Assembly (NCBI RefSeq): GCF_900091495.1
Contig: NZ_LT607413.1
Span: 1,736,001-1,800,000, forward strand
Direction of reading: 5' to 3'
DNA: 64,000 nt
Source of the DNA: Micromonospora echinospora
GTDB lineage: Bacteria > Actinomycetota > Actinomycetes > Mycobacteriales > Micromonosporaceae
Shown in pieces: positions 8,272 through 16,913 of the stretch. The position numbers were made by a program, and so were the translations under genes. Every line of letters begins with the position of its first letter. Positions within the stretch are counted from its first letter, which is position 1. The notes under the pieces were generated by a model. The model made no database searches. It saw only the letters and a list, made by a program, of their open reading frames with translations, and was not told the origin of the DNA.

Positions 8272-9511
8272 AATCACCGGGTTCGACGTCGACACGGTCG
8301 CCGCCGCCGTCCGGCAGCCACCTCTCGACGACCTCTGGTCGGCGGCCCGGGCCCGGCGGCGACGGCGTACCGGCGGGGTCGCGCTGGCACTCGTGGTGGT
8401 CTTCGCCGGCATGGCGGCCCTGCCGCTGGCCGCTGGCCCGCACCGGGTCGACCAGGCCGGTCCGACCCCGCTTCCGGAGGCCCGGGTGCGTGGCACTCAG
8501 CTCTTCATGACCGGTCCGGACTCCGCCGTCGGCGTCGACCAGGTCGGCAACGGGTGCACCCTGCGGTTCGCGCACACCCGGGACGGCGGCCGGACCTGGA
8601 GCGACCGGGACGCGGCCAGCTACCAGGCGGCGAGCTGCCCTCCGCTGGACCCGGAGGGGTATCCCCCGGTCTCCATCCATGAGTTCTCCGTCCTCGGCGA
8701 GCGCTCCTACCTGGTCCTCGAAGGCGAAACGTCCCGCCTCACCACCGACTACGGCCGGACCTGGCGGGACGCGGAGCAGGCGATGGTGACGGTGTCCACG
8801 TTCCCGCCGCACGCCCGTGCCGTCTTCTGTCAGGGAGGGTGTGGCGCACTGCGCCAGCCACTCGCCGTGGATCCCTCGACCGGGACGGTGTACCGGCTCA
8901 ACGGAGAACCGCCCTCGCCCTATCCGCCGTCCAGCATCTACCCGAGTGCGGACGGGACGATCTGGGTGACCTACGGGCCAGGTGACGTCGGCGGCGTCAT
9001 GGTCGTCGCCCGGAGCATCGACCGGGGTGCCACGTGGAACACCTGGCGACCAGTCAAGGGAGCGAACGTCGTCGCGGTGGCCGGGGTCAGCGGGCGGGAG
9101 GCGTACCTGCTGATCGAGCCTCCGCCGCCGCCCGGCGCCCAGCCGGTGGAGGTCACCGGTCCGTCTCAGGTGCTGCGCACCACGGACGGCGGAACGACCT
9201 GGACGGACGTCGGCACGGACCTGCCCTCGACACCGGCGAACAGGCCGTTCACCATCGGCTCGGACGGCAGCCTGCTGGTCGCCCAGTCGGGAACCACGTC
9301 GCCGGCTCTCGTCACGTCCCTGCTGGTGAGCCGGGACGGGGGCCGGCACTTCACCAAGGCACGGGAGTACCACGGGGGCGACGGATCGGTGGGGGCCGCA
9401 CCCGGTCACGCCTGGCTCTACGGCCGGGACGACGAGTCGGCGATCGGCCCGGACCACGTCATGACCACCACGGACGGTTCTACCTGGGCCCGGTTCCCCC
9501 TTCCCGACTGA
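8258..9511 (+). CDS. Membrane-anchored BNR/Asp-box beta-propeller-like protein
   Basis: 417 aa. A short basic cytoplasmic N-terminus (1-37) is followed by a membrane helix (about 39-60, GVALALVVVFAGMAALPLA) and a large outer domain. That domain contains at least five Asp-box repeats of the S/T-x-D-x-G-x-T-W type: TRDGGRTWS, TTDYGRTWR, SIDRGATWN, TTDGGTTWT and SRDGGRHF. This is typical of sialidase-like and photosystem-assembly-like propellers. Sialidase active-site arginines were not identified, so no enzymatic activity is claimed. The 14-bp overlap with the ECF sigma gene and type II membrane topology would fit an anti-sigma-like sensor, but no zinc-binding anti-sigma motif is present. Confidence 0.75.
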   Translation: MSDREITGFDVDTVAAAVRQPPLDDLWSAARARRRRRTGGVALALVVVFAGMAALPLAAGPHRVDQAGPTPLPEARVRGTQLFMTGPDSAVGVDQVGNGCTLRFAHTRDGGRTWSDRDAASYQAASCPPLDPEGYPPVSIHEFSVLGERSYLVLEGETSRLTTDYGRTWRDAEQAMVTVSTFPPHARAVFCQGGCGALRQPLAVDPSTGTVYRLNGEPPSPYPPSSIYPSADGTIWVTYGPGDVGGVMVVARSIDRGATWNTWRPVKGANVVAVAGVSGREAYLLIEPPPPPGAQPVEVTGPSQVLRTTDGGTTWTDVGTDLPSTPANRPFTIGSDGSLLVAQSGTTSPALVTSLLVSRDGGRHFTKAREYHGGDGSVGAAPGHAWLYGRDDESAIGPDHVMTTTDGSTWARFPLPD

Positions 9512-9550
9512 GCCGGACCGGTACAGGGTGATGCGGTTGTGCTGTGCTGT

Positions 9551-9740
9551 GGCCTGCAAGGGTTCGTCGCCCATCCCCGCCGGTGGGTGGTGGAGCGGAC
9601 CCTGGCCTGGCTGACCGCCCACCGCCGCCTGGCCCGCGACTACGAAACCCACCCCGCCACCTCGGAGGCCATGATCCGCTGGGCCGCCATCGCCGGCATG
9701 CTCGCCCGCCTCACCCGAGGCGGACCCGCCACCCGCCGGC
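9551..9740 (+). pseudogene. IS5-family transposase, C-terminal fragment
   Basis: The translation [28 protein letters not shown] followed by [18 protein letters not shown] (described in parts) is the conserved C-terminal end of IS5-family DDE transposases, including the catalytic Glu in VVERT. The N-terminal two thirds, including both catalytic Asp residues, are missing and no terminal inverted repeats were found. It is a remnant, not an active element. Confidence 0.8.
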
Positions 9741-9757
9741 AACGCCGCACCTTCAAC

Positions 9758-9805
9758 ACACCCGACCGACAGAGAAGTGAAACACCCGACCGACAGAGAA
9801 GTGAA
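9758..9805 (+). repeat. 24-bp perfect tandem duplication after transposase remnant
   Basis: Two identical 24-bp units (9758-9781 and 9782-9805), beginning ACACCCGACCGACAGAGAAG. They follow directly on the transposase fragment and stay in its frame (TPDRQRSE twice). Confidence 0.9.
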
Positions 9806-9984
9806 ACGCGCTCTCAGGGCATAGGCGCCCTGCTCGCCTATGCCTCAGGTGATAGACCGGTAGAGCTGCGTATTCGATCGTGGCGAATTCCGGCGATTCG
9901 ATGGGTTCGCGACGACTCTGTGTAGCACCTTTGGTGTCAGGCGCTGCTGGTTGGTCAAGATCGGGGCCTTCGAGAAGCAGTACC

Positions 9985-11010
9985 GTGCCCGATGATCGGT
10001 GGATGATCGCGGCAACCTGGCGGGTGGTGGGGCGGGCGTTTCCCGGCCCGAGGGTTCTGGCGGTGTGGGTGCTCGTGACTGCGCCGGCCCCATTGATCTT
10101 CTTCGAGGGGACTCATCCGTGGGAAGAGGACATCAAGGTTTCGACGGCGCTGTGGTGGGTCGTGGGGGCAGTGCCTGTGCTCGCTGCCGTGGTGGCAGCG
10201 AGATGGACCTGGTACACCGGTCAGCGTCGCGCTGCCTCGGCCGCGGTGGCGGCTGTCGTCGCGGCCACGGTGATCAGTGCAGTATTTGTGGGCGCGACGA
10301 TGGCCGTCTATCGGTGGGTAATCCCGCTCACTGGCACGGCTCAGTGGTGGAGAGTCCTGTTCGGCAGCATTCCCTTGGCAATCTGCGGTGCGGCGGTCGG
10401 TCACCTGCTCGAACGAGGTCGGGTGCGGCGTAGCCAAGTGTCGACTCGACGTGGCTATGTCACTGGCGGAATTGTCGCCATGGTGGGTGCCCTTCTCGCG
10501 CAGCCGACAGTGCAACTTGGCGCTGAGGGCAGCACCGTGTCGTACGACCCGGTCGAGTACGGGACAGTGGGCCGGTATGCGGCCTCGGCCAATGAGCTGG
10601 GGGAATTGAGGCTGCCGGCGGCAGGCCAGTATGCGATCTTCGCGGTCGGCTTCTCCCCAAGCCATCCTGACTGCCAAATCATCGGCGCCGACCGGGCTGT
10701 CGTGCCGGCAAAGTTGATCACCATCGCGCCCGGGGACTACGGCGGTGACGCGGCCACCTATACCTGGGTCGCTTCCTTCGACGTTCCCGTGCCCGGTACC
10801 TATTCGCTGTCATGCCAGACCTACGACCAGCAGGCGTCGTACACCGTCGGAGAAGTCCCGCAGATCCGCGGAGCGGTGAGCGCGCTGATTCACTGGCCGC
10901 TGATCGCGATCTGTTTGCTCGGCGCCCTCCCTGGTCTGCTGATCATCGCGGAAACCGTCAGGCGACGTACCAGGCGCCGGTTAGCGCAAGGCGCGATGCC
11001 GGAGCTGTAG
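9985..11010 (+). CDS. Multi-pass membrane protein of unknown function, atypical composition
   Basis: About 341 aa from GTG 9985; ATG 10003 is an alternative and neither has a strong ribosome site. Predicted helices near residues 23-40, 53-74, 84-112, 120-141 and 158-176 are followed by an outer domain (about 177-302) with two Cys (HPDCQII, YSLSCQTY) that may form a disulfide. A final helix at 303-327 leads into a basic tail (RRRTRRR). The G+C content is visibly lower than in its neighbours, with codons such as TTT, GTA and ATT. It lies between an IS5 remnant and integrase/Rep remnants, so it is probably horizontally acquired cargo. No family recognised. Confidence 0.7.
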   Translation: MPDDRWMIAATWRVVGRAFPGPRVLAVWVLVTAPAPLIFFEGTHPWEEDIKVSTALWWVVGAVPVLAAVVAARWTWYTGQRRAASAAVAAVVAATVISAVFVGATMAVYRWVIPLTGTAQWWRVLFGSIPLAICGAAVGHLLERGRVRRSQVSTRRGYVTGGIVAMVGALLAQPTVQLGAEGSTVSYDPVEYGTVGRYAASANELGELRLPAAGQYAIFAVGFSPSHPDCQIIGADRAVVPAKLITIAPGDYGGDAATYTWVASFDVPVPGTYSLSCQTYDQQASYTVGEVPQIRGAVSALIHWPLIAICLLGALPGLLIIAETVRRRTRRRLAQGAMPEL

Positions 11011-11179
11011 CCGTTTCGCGATTGGTCGGCCGATGGGGCCGTCGTGTCCGATCGCGGCTCAGTCCCTGGCTCAGGCGGTCAAGGTGACGGCGTGCGGTCG
11101 GCACGCGCGTACCGACTCCAGGTGCCGCCGACGGCGTCCAACCCGACGGCGTCAGGCCAGGCTTGCCCCCCGGCCGCGC

Positions 11180-11515
11180 ACCGGGAAGGTCCACCAACGC
11201 ACCACCCTCGGCTTCACCGGCCGGCGCGTCCTCGTCTCCCGCCAGTGGTCCGGCAAAACCCTCGCCGACCACCGCGCCGACAACCGGGCCTGGATCCGCG
11301 CCATCCTCGCCGGCGGCATGGCCGACACCAACCAACACGACCAGGCCGTCAACGAGGCGGACGGGCCGAAGCGGTACCGGTTCGAACTCGCCCGACCGGA
11401 AGACCCCGACGTGCCACCCCTGGAACACCGCCTCCTCTGCGCCATCTCCGCACGCATCCGCTGGCGCACAGACCTCGACACCGCCCGACTCCGGACAGCC
11501 GCCGTCGTTTCGGCA
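11180..11515 (+). pseudogene. Remnant possibly of a replication initiator (RepSA-like)
   Basis: The frame reads TGKVHQRTTLGFTGRRVLVS, RQWSGKTLADHRADNRAWIRAI and YRFELARPEDPDVPPLEHRL. This resembles the C-terminal end of replication initiator proteins found in actinomycete integrative elements, as far as I remember them. There is no start codon or N-terminal catalytic part nearby. It lies immediately before an integrase remnant in a different frame, as expected for a decayed integrative element. Confidence 0.4.
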
Positions 11516-11830
11516 ACCGGTGGTCGAGGTCGCGCCGGGCCGGTGGTTGGCACAGTGGCCCGACCGGGCCGGCGTCGAGCACCAAGCGGAGTTTCCCAGC
11601 GAGGCGGCGGCCGTGGCCCAGGTAGCGGCGGCGTACGGCGGGCTGCGCTTCCACGACCTGGGGCACTCGTACGCGACGTGGCTCGTGACCGACGGGGTGC
11701 CGATCAACCTCGTCCAGCGGGTGATGGGGCACGAGCAGGCGTCGACGACCCTCGACCGGTACACCCACACCCCCGACGACTACGCCGACCGGGTTCGACA
11801 GACCTTCGCTGACGATCTGCTGACTTTCCG
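11514..11830 (+). pseudogene. Tyrosine recombinase (integrase) remnant
   Basis: The C-terminal catalytic region is clear: LRFHDLGHSYATWLVTDGV, then INLVQRVMGHEQASTTLDRY, giving the H-x-x-(H/G), H and active-site Tyr elements. Upstream in the same frame, APGRWLAQWPDRAGVEHQAE resembles the N-terminal arm-binding part. The central core, with the first catalytic Arg, is absent, so an internal deletion is likely. No tRNA or attachment site was seen beside it. Confidence 0.75.
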
Positions 11831-11898
11831 GCCTGTCACGCGGTCCGATTCTGGATCGGGGGCGGAAGGTGGCGCTGACCGGGAACGTGAACCGGGGC

Positions 11899-12008
11899 TG
11901 GAAAAGGGACGACCCCCGTCGGGGGGAGACGGGGGTCGTCGGGGAGTTCGGCTCCGGGGGGGATTGAGCCGAACTCGCTCAGCGGTTACGGGGGGTGCAA
12001 CCGCTGAG
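11899..12008 (-). ncRNA. 6C small RNA
   Basis: Three consecutive perfect stem-loops, read on the minus strand, each display a run of six or more C in the loop. Stem 1 is 11978-11987 with 11999-12008 (10 bp); stem 2 is 11944-11954 with 11966-11976 (11 bp); stem 3 is 11908-11920 with 11928-11940 (13 bp) and is followed by CCTTTTC, a terminator-like tail. Two C6-loop hairpins ahead of a terminator define the actinobacterial 6C RNA class (named for the six cytosines). A TACAAC -10 box at 12021-12016 would start the transcript near 12008, giving about 110 nt. In mycobacteria the homologue (B11) lies beside ssd and a HAD gene, as here. Confidence 0.88.
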
Positions 12009-12217
12009 AGCCGGTGTTGTACAGATGTGAAAAGTCGTCGTAAGTACAAGCATGCCGTAGCAGACATGCTCACGTCGAGTGGCGTAACCTCCACTCCCTG
12101 CGAAATCCCGCCGACGCCATGTGACCGTGGTCACTCTCGCGAGGCGCCTTGGGAGCGTGTGCGCAGGTGAGTGAGGTTCGCCACCCCCGGGCACCCGCCG
12201 ACCCTAGACCATCGGGC

Positions 12218-12223
12218 TAGACT
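12218..12223 (+). promoter_or_regulatory. -10 element (TAGACT) for a leaderless HAD transcript
   Basis: TAGACT ends 8 nt before the GTG at 12232 and there is no Shine-Dalgarno sequence, so the mRNA probably starts at the initiation codon. Confidence 0.5.
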
Positions 12224-12231
12224 TTCGCGCC

Positions 12232-13035
12232 GTGGGCCGAGGTGCCGCTTTCTTCGATCTGGACAAGACCGTCATCGCCAAGTCAAGCGCGCTGGCGTTC
12301 GGTCGGCCGTTCTACCGCGATGGCCTGATCACCCGACGGGACGTGGTCAAGTCCGCCTACGCCCAGCTCATGTTCCGGCTCGGCGGAACCGACGAGCAGA
12401 CCATGGCCCGCACTCGCGACTACCTGGCCGCCCTCTGCAAGGGCTGGCAGGTGGAACAGGTCCGTCAGATCGTCGCGGAGACCCTCCACGAGCTGATCAA
12501 CCCCTACGTGTACGCCGAGGCCGCCGCCCTCATCGAGGAGCACCAGGCCGCCGGCCGGGACGTCGTCCTGGTCTCCGCCTCCGGCGAGGAGATGGTCCGC
12601 CCGATCGGGGAGCTGCTCGGCGTCACCGACGTCATCGCCACCCGGATGACGGTGCAGGACGGCCGGTACAGCGGCGAGGTCGAGTTCTACGCCGCCGGGC
12701 CGAGCAAGGTCGACGCGGTCGGCGAACTGGCCGTCGAGCGTGGCTACGACCTGGCCGAGTCGTACGCCTACTCCGACTCGTACAGCGACCGACCGCTGCT
12801 GGAGTGCGTCGGCCACCCCACCGTGGTGAACCCCGACCGACAGTTGCGCAGGCTGGCCACCGAGAACTCCTGGCCAGTGCTGGAGTTCCGGCACCCCGTC
12901 CCGCTGGGTCGCCGCCTGCGGGAACGCCCGGCGGTGCCGGTGGCCGCCGCCGCGCTCGGCGTCGGCGTCGGGGTCGCCATCGGCATCGCCTGGTACGGCC
13001 GGCACCGCCGCACCCGGGTCACCCCGGTCGCCTGA
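12232..13035 (+). CDS. HAD-IB family hydrolase with C-terminal membrane helix
   Basis: 267 aa phosphatase-fold protein of the SerB-like subfamily IB. Motif I is FFDLDKT (nucleophile D9 and D11), motif II VLVSASGEE, motif III Lys in GPSKVDAV, and motif IV YSDSYSDRP, all intact. A C-terminal helix (about 239-259) anchors it to the membrane. Relatives act on phosphoserine or lipid head groups, but the substrate here is not evident. In mycobacteria an orthologue lies next to ssd and the 6C RNA. Here ssd is about 8 kb away because other genes intervene. Confidence 0.85.
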   Translation: MGRGAAFFDLDKTVIAKSSALAFGRPFYRDGLITRRDVVKSAYAQLMFRLGGTDEQTMARTRDYLAALCKGWQVEQVRQIVAETLHELINPYVYAEAAALIEEHQAAGRDVVLVSASGEEMVRPIGELLGVTDVIATRMTVQDGRYSGEVEFYAAGPSKVDAVGELAVERGYDLAESYAYSDSYSDRPLLECVGHPTVVNPDRQLRRLATENSWPVLEFRHPVPLGRRLRERPAVPVAAAALGVGVGVAIGIAWYGRHRRTRVTPVA

Positions 13036-13218
13036 CCAACACCTCCTCTTTCACCCTCACGCCTGGTACGCCCCGCGTACCGGGCGTCGCCATGTCCGGA
13101 CCCGGCAGAGCCGCCTGCGCAGTGGGCACGGTCGTTTCGTCGCGGTCGGCGCCCGCTCATCTCCGCCGACCCGGCGAACGGTGGGCCAGCGTCGCCAGGA
13201 ACGGGCGCCACGGCCATC

Positions 13219-13266
13219 TTGAGCGAACGCTCAAACACTCCTAAGCTGATTTGAGCGAACGCTCAA
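13219..13266. promoter_or_regulatory. Two identical TetR-type operators
   Basis: TTGAGCGAACGCTCAA occurs at 13219-13234 and again at 13251-13266, perfect palindromes with a 2-bp centre and 32 bp centre to centre (about three helical turns). They lie 16 bp before the ATG at 13282, covering the presumed promoter. The TetR regulator two genes downstream (15434) is the likely binder, giving autoregulation of the cassette. Confidence 0.8.
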
Positions 13267-13281
13267 ACGGGAGGACGGGGC

Positions 13282-14175
13282 ATGACGGAGCAGGCACCAC
13301 CACCGCGCCGGACTGCGGCGAACTGGATACTCGCCGGACTGATCGGGGCCTTCGGGTTGGTGGTCTTCACCATCGCCGTCTATGACGGTCGGGCGGACAG
13401 CGCCCTGCTCTTCGTGGCACTGCCGGTCCTGCTGGCCGCGGCCCTGGCCCTGACCCCGGGGCGCACCTCGCACGGCCGGGTCTTCGTCACCACCACCATC
13501 GCCCTCCTGCTGGCGGCGGTGGCCCTGCACGAGGGCGCGATCTGCGTGGTGCTGGCCGCGCCCCTGGTCTACGCGGTGGCACACGGCGCGATGGCTCTGA
13601 TCAACCTGGTCCGGCGCTCGTCCCGCACCTACTCCGTGATCCTGGTGCCGCTGCTGCTCGTGCCCGGCCTGGAGGGCAGCGGGATCGGGCCGAGGATCGC
13701 CCCGGAGCAGTCGATCGAGGTGGTCCGAGTGGTGGCGCTCCCCGCCGACGTGGTGGCCGCCGGCCTGGCGGCCGGTCCCCGCCCCGCCCCGGTCCGGTCA
13801 CCGGCGTTGCGGCTGCTGGGAGTGCCCGTCCCCGGGCACGTCACCGGAGCCGGCCTCGACCCGGGCGACCGGTGGACGTTCGGCTACCACGGCAGCGCGC
13901 ACGGGCCGGGCGGTCACCTCGTCGCCGAGGTCGCGACCACCGCACCGGGACACCTGACCTTCCGCTTCGTCGAAGACACCTCCATCACCGGACGCTGGTT
14001 CACCTGGCAGCGGGCCGACCTGCGCTGGCAGGCGGTGGACGCCGGCCACACCGAGGTCCGGCTCACCGTCGCCTACCGGCGGGGGCTCGACCCGTCCTGG
14101 TACTTCGGGCCGCTCCAGGACGTCCTGCTCGACCAGGGCGGCGGGCACCTGCTCGACATGCTGGCGCTGCGGTGA
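13282..14175 (+). CDS. Membrane protein with C-terminal SRPBCC-like domain
   Basis: 297 aa. Three or four membrane helices occupy residues 14-110 (ANWILAGLIGAFGLVVFTIA, then ALLFVALPVLLAAALAL, then VFVTTTIALLLAAVALHEG). The soluble C-terminal half (about 150-297) looks like a START/SRPBCC fold: FGYHGSAHGPGGHLVAEVAT, then TFRFVEDTSITGRWFTWQ. Such domains bind hydrophobic ligands. First gene behind the twin operators. Its stop overlaps the GTG of the next gene (GTGA), so the three genes form one operon. Exact function unknown. Confidence 0.7.
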   Translation: MTEQAPPPRRTAANWILAGLIGAFGLVVFTIAVYDGRADSALLFVALPVLLAAALALTPGRTSHGRVFVTTTIALLLAAVALHEGAICVVLAAPLVYAVAHGAMALINLVRRSSRTYSVILVPLLLVPGLEGSGIGPRIAPEQSIEVVRVVALPADVVAAGLAAGPRPAPVRSPALRLLGVPVPGHVTGAGLDPGDRWTFGYHGSAHGPGGHLVAEVATTAPGHLTFRFVEDTSITGRWFTWQRADLRWQAVDAGHTEVRLTVAYRRGLDPSWYFGPLQDVLLDQGGGHLLDMLALR

Positions 14176-15473
14176 CCACCGCCCGGTACCTCTGCCTGGC
14201 TCTGCCCCTGCTGGCGGTGCTGGCCGCCGCCCGGTGGGACCGGGACCGCACCGCCCGCGCGGCGGCGCTGCTGGCCTTCGTGGCCGCCGTCGTCGGCGTC
14301 GCCGCTCTGCACGAGCTGTCCCGGACGACCGGCTGGTACGCCTTCGCACCGGTGGACGGGGCGTACCGGGGGCTACCGGTGGACCTCTGGATCGGCTGGG
14401 CGGCGCTCTGGGGGCCGCTCCCGGTGCTCCTGCGCCGGGTGCTGCCGCTGCCGGTCGCCCTCGGCCTGCTGGGCTGGCTGGACGTGGTGACCATGCCCGC
14501 CCTGGACCCGCTGCTGCGCCTCGGGCCGGACTGGCTGGTCGGGGAGGCGGTCGGGCTGCTCGGTGTGGCGTTGCCGGCACAGTTGCTCGGCCGGTGGAGC
14601 GCCGACCGGCGACACCTGTCCGCCCGGGTGCTGCTCCAGCTCGGGCTCTTCGGCGTCCTGCTGCTGTGGCTCCTGCCCACCCTGGCCCTCACCCTCGGCG
14701 GCGGTTCCTGGGCGCGGCTCGCCGGGCTGCCGGCGTCCCGGCTGGTCCTCGTCGCGCAGGTGGCCCTGCTGCTCGCCACGCCGGCGTTGGCGGCGGTACG
14801 TGAGTTCGCGGTCCGGGGCGGCGGGACACCGTACCCGTGGGACCCGCCGGGCCGGTTCGTCACCACCGGCCCGTACGCCTATCTCGCCAACCCGATGCAG
14901 GTCGGCGCGGTGGCCCTGATGATGCTCACCGCGCTGGTCACGGGCAGTGCCGCGCTGGCGGTGGGAGCGGCGTTGGCGGTGGCCTTCAGCGCCGCGGTGG
15001 CGGGCCCGCACGAGGACCACGACCTCGACGGCCGGTACGGAGAGCGCTGGCGGGACCACCGTCGTCGGGTCCGGCCCTGGTGGCCCCGGTGGCGGCCGTA
15101 CCTTCCCGGGGAACCTGCGGTGCTCTGGCTGGACGACGACTGCGGACCGTGCGCGGCGGTCCGGCGGTTCCTCGAACGCCGTCGCCCGGTGAACCTCACG
15201 ATCCTGCCTGCCGCGCGGCATCCGGCGGGGGTGCTGTGGCGGGCCGGGTACACGGGTGGCGACGGTCACCGGGAACGGGGGGTGGCCGCCGTCGCCCGCG
15301 CACTCGAGCACCTGCACCTCGGCTGGGCCTGGCTGGGTTGGCTCATGCGGCTACCCGGGATCGCCTGGCTGGCGCAGCTCGTGACCGATGCGATGATCGC
15401 ACCGCCCCACCCGTGCCGACCGCCAGGAGAGCGATGTCCGACACCAAGCGCCGCCTCGTCGACGGGACGATGA
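14172..15473 (+). CDS. Fusion of ICMT/PEMT-like membrane methyltransferase and DCC thiol-oxidoreductase-like domain
   Basis: 433 aa from GTG 14172, inside the upstream stop. Residues 1-230 form several hydrophobic helices. Residues about 230-305 carry an isoprenylcysteine-methyltransferase/PEMT signature: GRFVTTGPYAYLANPMQVGA and GPHEDHDLDGRYGERWRDHR. The C-terminal 110 residues match the DCC/DUF393 family, with VLWLDDDCGPCAAVRRFLER in place of the usual DGxCxxC and a terminal LMRLPGIAWLAQLV. A lipid- or quinone-modifying step followed by thiol chemistry is conceivable, but the fusion partner logic is inference. The last 40 bp overlap the tetR start. Confidence 0.7.
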   Translation: MTTARYLCLALPLLAVLAAARWDRDRTARAAALLAFVAAVVGVAALHELSRTTGWYAFAPVDGAYRGLPVDLWIGWAALWGPLPVLLRRVLPLPVALGLLGWLDVVTMPALDPLLRLGPDWLVGEAVGLLGVALPAQLLGRWSADRRHLSARVLLQLGLFGVLLLWLLPTLALTLGGGSWARLAGLPASRLVLVAQVALLLATPALAAVREFAVRGGGTPYPWDPPGRFVTTGPYAYLANPMQVGAVALMMLTALVTGSAALAVGAALAVAFSAAVAGPHEDHDLDGRYGERWRDHRRRVRPWWPRWRPYLPGEPAVLWLDDDCGPCAAVRRFLERRRPVNLTILPAARHPAGVLWRAGYTGGDGHRERGVAAVARALEHLHLGWAWLGWLMRLPGIAWLAQLVTDAMIAPPHPCRPPGERCPTPSAASSTGR

Positions 15474-16066
15474 CGGCCATCCGCCAGCACGGCATCGCCG
15501 GAGTCTCCGCGCGCACCATCGCCGCCGCGGCCGGAGTGAACCAGGCGCTGGTGTTCTACCACTTCGGCAGCGTGGACGAGCTGCTGTCGGCGGCCTGCCG
15601 GGCCGGCACCGCCGAGCGGGTCGCGAGCTGGTCGGCCCGGCTCGCCGGGGTGGGCAGCCTGCGCGAGCTGCTGGAGGTCGGGCGGGCCCTGCACGAGGAG
15701 GAGCGGGCGCTGGGCAACGTCTCGTTCCTGGCCCAGATGCTGGCCGGCGCACAGAGCGACGAGCGGCTCGCCGCACCGACCGCCGACGCGCTCCAGCTCT
15801 GGGTGGACGAGATCGAGGCCGTCCTGCGCCGGCTCCTGGCCGGATCGCCCTTCGCCGAGGTCGCCGACGTCGCCGGTCTCGCCCGCGCCGTGTCGGCCGC
15901 GTTCATCGGGCTGGAACTCTACGACGGGGTGGACAGCGCCGGCGCGGAGCGGGCGATGGCCGCGCTCGACCAGCTCGGCGTGCTCATCGAGGTCGTGGAC
16001 GAACTCGGTCCCGTCACCCGGCAGATCCTGCAACGGCGGGTCAACAAGGCCGCCCGCCGGCCCTGA
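15434..16066 (+). CDS. TetR-family transcriptional regulator
   Basis: 210 aa. N-terminal helix-turn-helix at residues about 24-48 (VSARTIAAAAGVNQALVFYHFG) followed by a ligand-binding helical domain. The ATG at 15434 follows GGAGAGCG and overlaps the previous gene by 40 bp. Very likely represses its own operon through the two palindromes at 13219-13266. The inducer is unknown; a lipophilic molecule would fit the SRPBCC and ICMT-like neighbours. Confidence 0.9.
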   Translation: MSDTKRRLVDGTMTAIRQHGIAGVSARTIAAAAGVNQALVFYHFGSVDELLSAACRAGTAERVASWSARLAGVGSLRELLEVGRALHEEERALGNVSFLAQMLAGAQSDERLAAPTADALQLWVDEIEAVLRRLLAGSPFAEVADVAGLARAVSAAFIGLELYDGVDSAGAERAMAALDQLGVLIEVVDELGPVTRQILQRRVNKAARRP

Positions 16067-16166
16067 CGTCCCGCACCGCCCGGTTCTGGGCACCGACACG
16101 GCGGAGAGCGGGACGGTTGCTCAGGCGGTGCCGACGCGGCGGTTCGAAAGATGCCGACGCGGCAGG

Positions 16167-16913
16167 TCAGGCGGCGGCGAGGATCTCGTCGCCGATGAGG
16201 GTGAGCTGGGTGGCGGCCAGCTCGGTGGCGGTCATGTAGTGGCGCAGCCACGAGCGCAGCCCGTCCGGGGTGCCGGTGGCGAAGGCTCCGGCCGAACCGA
16301 CGTACTCGGGCTCCCGCTCCCGGTGCCCGACGTCCATCGCGACCAGTCCGCGCGGGTCGAAGCCGGTGGACAGAAGCACCAACCGGGCGGCGGCGCGGGC
16401 CACCACGCCGGACGGGCCGGCGAACGGCCGTAGCGCCAGCAGCTCCCCGTGCACCACGGCGGCGAGCAGCAGCGGTGGAACCTTGGTGCCCCCGGCGACC
16501 AGCCCGGCCAGGCCGTCCAGTCGGGCGCCGACCACCGGATCGGCCACCGGTCGTCCCAGCTCCGCCTCGGCCACGACGTCCCGGGCGGCGAGGACGTGCA
16601 ACCTCGCCAGGACCTGCCGGGGCGCCCGCGACCAACGCTCGGTCAACCCGGGCAGCGCGCCGGCCACCCGCAGCGCCCCCTGGAGCACCGGGTCGGTGAC
16701 CGTGCCGGCCCGGACCGCCTCACGCTCGTGGGCGTACCCCTCGAGGGCGGCGCTGGCCACCGCGGACCGCAGGCTCACCTCGGCGGCCACCTGGCCGCCG
16801 TGCCGGCGCAACGCACGGTGCCGCATCGCCTGGTCGACGTGGTCGCGGGCCCGCTCGACGGCGGGAGCGATGTCGGCGAGCGCGAGGAGCGGGGCGAGCG
16901 GATCGGAGGTCAC
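16167..16913 (-). CDS. Degenerate Fic-like protein
   Basis: 248 aa, GTG start at 16913. The central stretch [20 protein letters not shown] aligns with the Fic motif HPFxxGNGRxxR, but the catalytic His is replaced (LRPF) and the GNGR nucleotide loop reads GPSG. AMP transfer is therefore unlikely. Helical, Ala-rich throughout, no membrane segment. A protein of this size lies in the same neighbourhood in mycobacteria as I recall, between the HAD gene and acetyl-CoA synthetase, which argues for a conserved, non-classical function. It is convergent with the tetR operon. Confidence 0.6.
   Translation of the reverse strand: MTSDPLAPLLALADIAPAVERARDHVDQAMRHRALRRHGGQVAAEVSLRSAVASAALEGYAHEREAVRAGTVTDPVLQGALRVAGALPGLTERWSRAPRQVLARLHVLAARDVVAEAELGRPVADPVVGARLDGLAGLVAGGTKVPPLLLAAVVHGELLALRPFAGPSGVVARAAARLVLLSTGFDPRGLVAMDVGHREREPEYVGSAGAFATGTPDGLRSWLRHYMTATELAATQLTLIGDEILAAA

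Noticed and set aside
11831..12170. Coding continuation of the integrase frame to 12170
   Set aside because: The frame runs through the 6C RNA hairpins and has no integrase character after FRPV.
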